Source: JAJDIA01 sp031555145 (lineage in GTDB: Bacteria; Bacteroidota; Bacteroidia; Bacteroidales; Tannerellaceae). From it: DNA of 23,608 nucleotides. The notes beneath the pieces are model-generated. The model had not been told where the DNA came from. It ran no database searches and was given only the letters and a program-made list of their open reading frames with translations. Of this stretch, positions 22,374 through 23,608 are shown piece by piece (within the stretch, counting starts at the first letter, position 1; the number at the start of each line of letters is the position of its first letter). Position numbers and translations under genes: made by a program. The stretch lies in NCBI GenBank assembly GCA_031555145.1, contig JAVBUR010000051.1:1-23608 (forward strand), written 5' to 3'.

Positions 22374-23474
22374 ATGGGAAAATACAGAAGATATAAAAAC
22401 AGAGCAGAGATGTTCCTCTCCAGTGAAAGAGGGAAACGGGTGCTGAACTTTACCTATAGCTGGGGAGCTTCGATTGTAATTATCGGAACGATGTGCAAGA
22501 TTCTCCACGTGCCATATGCCAACTGGATCCTGGGGATCGCCATGTCGGTCGAAGCCTTCGTATTCTTCATCTTCGCTTTTGAAAAGCCGAGCGCTGATTA
22601 TCACTGGGAAGATGTATTCCCGGTACTGAAATCGAAGAACCCGATGGACCGTCCCGATTTTACAGGACAAACCGTTGCTTCAATGATCGACTCAGAGGCT
22701 AATATGGATGACGATTCTGCGACAGGAGGTTTGAACCTGAACCTGGGAGGTGGCAAGAAAGCAACCACCAATGTGATCTCCGATCCGCTGGCCGTATCGG
22801 AAGAAGACACCAAGAACCTCTCCGACAGTATCAAGCGACTCAGCGCCGCTTCGGAACAAATCTCGAAGATGGCCGAACTGACCGAGGCCACACAGAAATA
22901 CCTCGAACAGCTCTCGGGCATGTCTGACCATATGCAACGTTTTAGTGAAGTGACCGGCTCGCTCACCAACGTATCCGATACGCTGTTGCACTCCTACCAG
23001 TCGATCACCGACAACTCCGACGGTATCCATCAGAACGCCCGCGGTTATGTGCAGCAGATGGAATCGTTGAACCGCAACATCTCCGGCCTGAACACTATCT
23101 ACGAAATCCAGTTGAAGAGCATCAGTTCGCAGATCGAATCGATCGAACACATCAACGGCGGGCTGAACCGTATCCGTGAAATGTACGACGGCTCGGTGGT
23201 CGACAGCTCCGTCTTCCGCACCGAAACAGAGAAAATGACCCGCCAGTTGGCCGAGCTCAACCGTGTATACAGCCGTCTGCTCCAGGCCATGACCGTCAAT
23301 ATGCCGGGCGCCGGCTACCAACAGCAACCGATGCAACAGCCGATGCAGCCGCAGCAACCCGTACAGCAGCCTTATACGGCGCAGGGTGGTTATCCGCAGC
23401 AGGGCTACGTGCAGCAGCCTCCTTATCAGGATCCCTATCAGCAGCAACCTCCGTATAATAACCCCGTTAAGTAA
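22374..23474 (+). CDS. gldL: GldL/PorL type IX secretion motor protein with long Q/P-rich tail
   Basis: A 366-residue inner-membrane protein, the stator-like partner of GldM. Two membrane segments lie near the N terminus (about residues 26-43 and 50-69); Glu60 in the second (SVEAFVFF) corresponds by position to the conserved membrane glutamate implicated in proton flow in GldL/PorL. A long cytoplasmic region follows, with a coiled-coil-like helical stretch (about 130-300). From about 310 the sequence becomes a low-complexity tail rich in Gln, Pro and Tyr (repeats such as QQPMQPQQP and YQQQPPY). I recall GldL proteins as often shorter, so the tail is unusual. gldK ends 43 nt upstream; gldM starts 8 nt downstream. 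Confidence 0.9.
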   Translation: MGKYRRYKNRAEMFLSSERGKRVLNFTYSWGASIVIIGTMCKILHVPYANWILGIAMSVEAFVFFIFAFEKPSADYHWEDVFPVLKSKNPMDRPDFTGQTVASMIDSEANMDDDSATGGLNLNLGGGKKATTNVISDPLAVSEEDTKNLSDSIKRLSAASEQISKMAELTEATQKYLEQLSGMSDHMQRFSEVTGSLTNVSDTLLHSYQSITDNSDGIHQNARGYVQQMESLNRNISGLNTIYEIQLKSISSQIESIEHINGGLNRIREMYDGSVVDSSVFRTETEKMTRQLAELNRVYSRLLQAMTVNMPGAGYQQQPMQQPMQPQQPVQQPYTAQGGYPQQGYVQQPPYQDPYQQQPPYNNPVK

Positions 23475-23482
23475 GACGCAGC

Positions 23483-23608
23483 ATGGCAATAGGAAATAAT
23501 CCGAATTCCCCCCGCCAAAAGATGATCAACCTGATGTATCTGGTGTTCATCGCGATGATGGCGCTCAATGTCTCCTCGGAGGTATTGGACGGATTCGAAC
23601 TGGTGGAA
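23483..23608 (+). CDS. gldM: GldM/PorM, N-terminal fragment (cut by window end)
   Basis: Only the first 42 codons are visible. They encode an N terminus with NSPRQKMINLMYLVFIAM followed by MALNVSSEVLDGFELVE, which matches the conserved start of GldM: one membrane segment leading into the periplasmic shaft. With GldL it forms the proton-driven motor of the T9SS. It begins 8 nt after gldL, in the same operon. The frame is open to the window edge, so no statement about the rest is possible. Confidence 0.9.
   Translation, partial: MAIGNNPNSPRQKMINLMYLVFIAMMALNVSSEVLDGFELVE

Noticed and set aside
1..23608. Possible CRISPR arrays, tRNA genes, insertion sequences or phage genes
   Set aside because: I looked for regular repeats, clover-leaf patterns, transposase or integrase motifs and terminal inverted repeats with flanking duplications and found none that hold up.

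Overview
The window looks like a chromosomal segment from a Bacteroidales species. A Parabacteroides-like or other Porphyromonadaceae/Tannerellaceae-type genome fits better than Bacteroides proper. The evidence is the Bacteroidetes-type promoter boxes (TAnnTTTG), the families DUF4251, 6-bladed beta-propeller lipoprotein and DUF2795, the Bacteroidetes-style RND and TolC genes, and a type IX secretion (T9SS) porP-gldK-gldL-gldM block. The genus is an inference from gene content; no rRNA or other marker gene is present. Most genes are near 50-60% GC, but the 9.1-10.2 kb gene is clearly AT-richer.

Layout. Positions 1-181 hold the 3' end of an unrecognised plus-strand gene, which converges on a minus-strand block. 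That block (290-5810) holds a DUF4251 lipoprotein, a MATE exporter, a FecE-like ATPase, a FecCD-like permease and a POT-like MFS transporter. Permease, ATPase and MATE are packed with a 4-nt gap and a 4-nt overlap, and look like one transcription unit. No periplasmic binding protein or TonB receptor for the uptake system is in view. From 6070 everything reads on the plus strand: a solitary LolD/MacB-type ATPase, the remnant of a thioredoxin-family gene, a 640-residue TlpA-like thioredoxin protein, and an AT-rich beta-propeller lipoprotein. About 730 nt of mostly non-coding DNA with several hairpins follows.

Next is a Tat-exported Gfo/Idh/MocA oxidoreductase with a palindrome in its leader, then a three-gene tripartite RND efflux operon (adaptor, inner-membrane pump, TolC-type outer-membrane channel; 12593-18074). 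A degenerate class I methyltransferase-like gene overlaps a PduO-type cob(I)alamin adenosyltransferase by 4 nt. A small DUF2795 gene with its own promoter, leader hairpin and terminator separates these from the T9SS genes. PorP/SprF, GldK and GldL are complete; GldM is cut by the window end.

No tRNA, rRNA, CRISPR array, insertion sequence or phage gene was recognised. The most unusual points are the deleted thioredoxin-family remnant beside an intact TlpA/propeller pair, several starts placed 5-6 nt after a -7 box (possible leaderless mRNAs), several operator-like palindromes in promoter or leader positions, and the altered methyltransferase motifs. No complete, clearly novel system could be demonstrated. 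All family names are from reading translated sequence without database searches.
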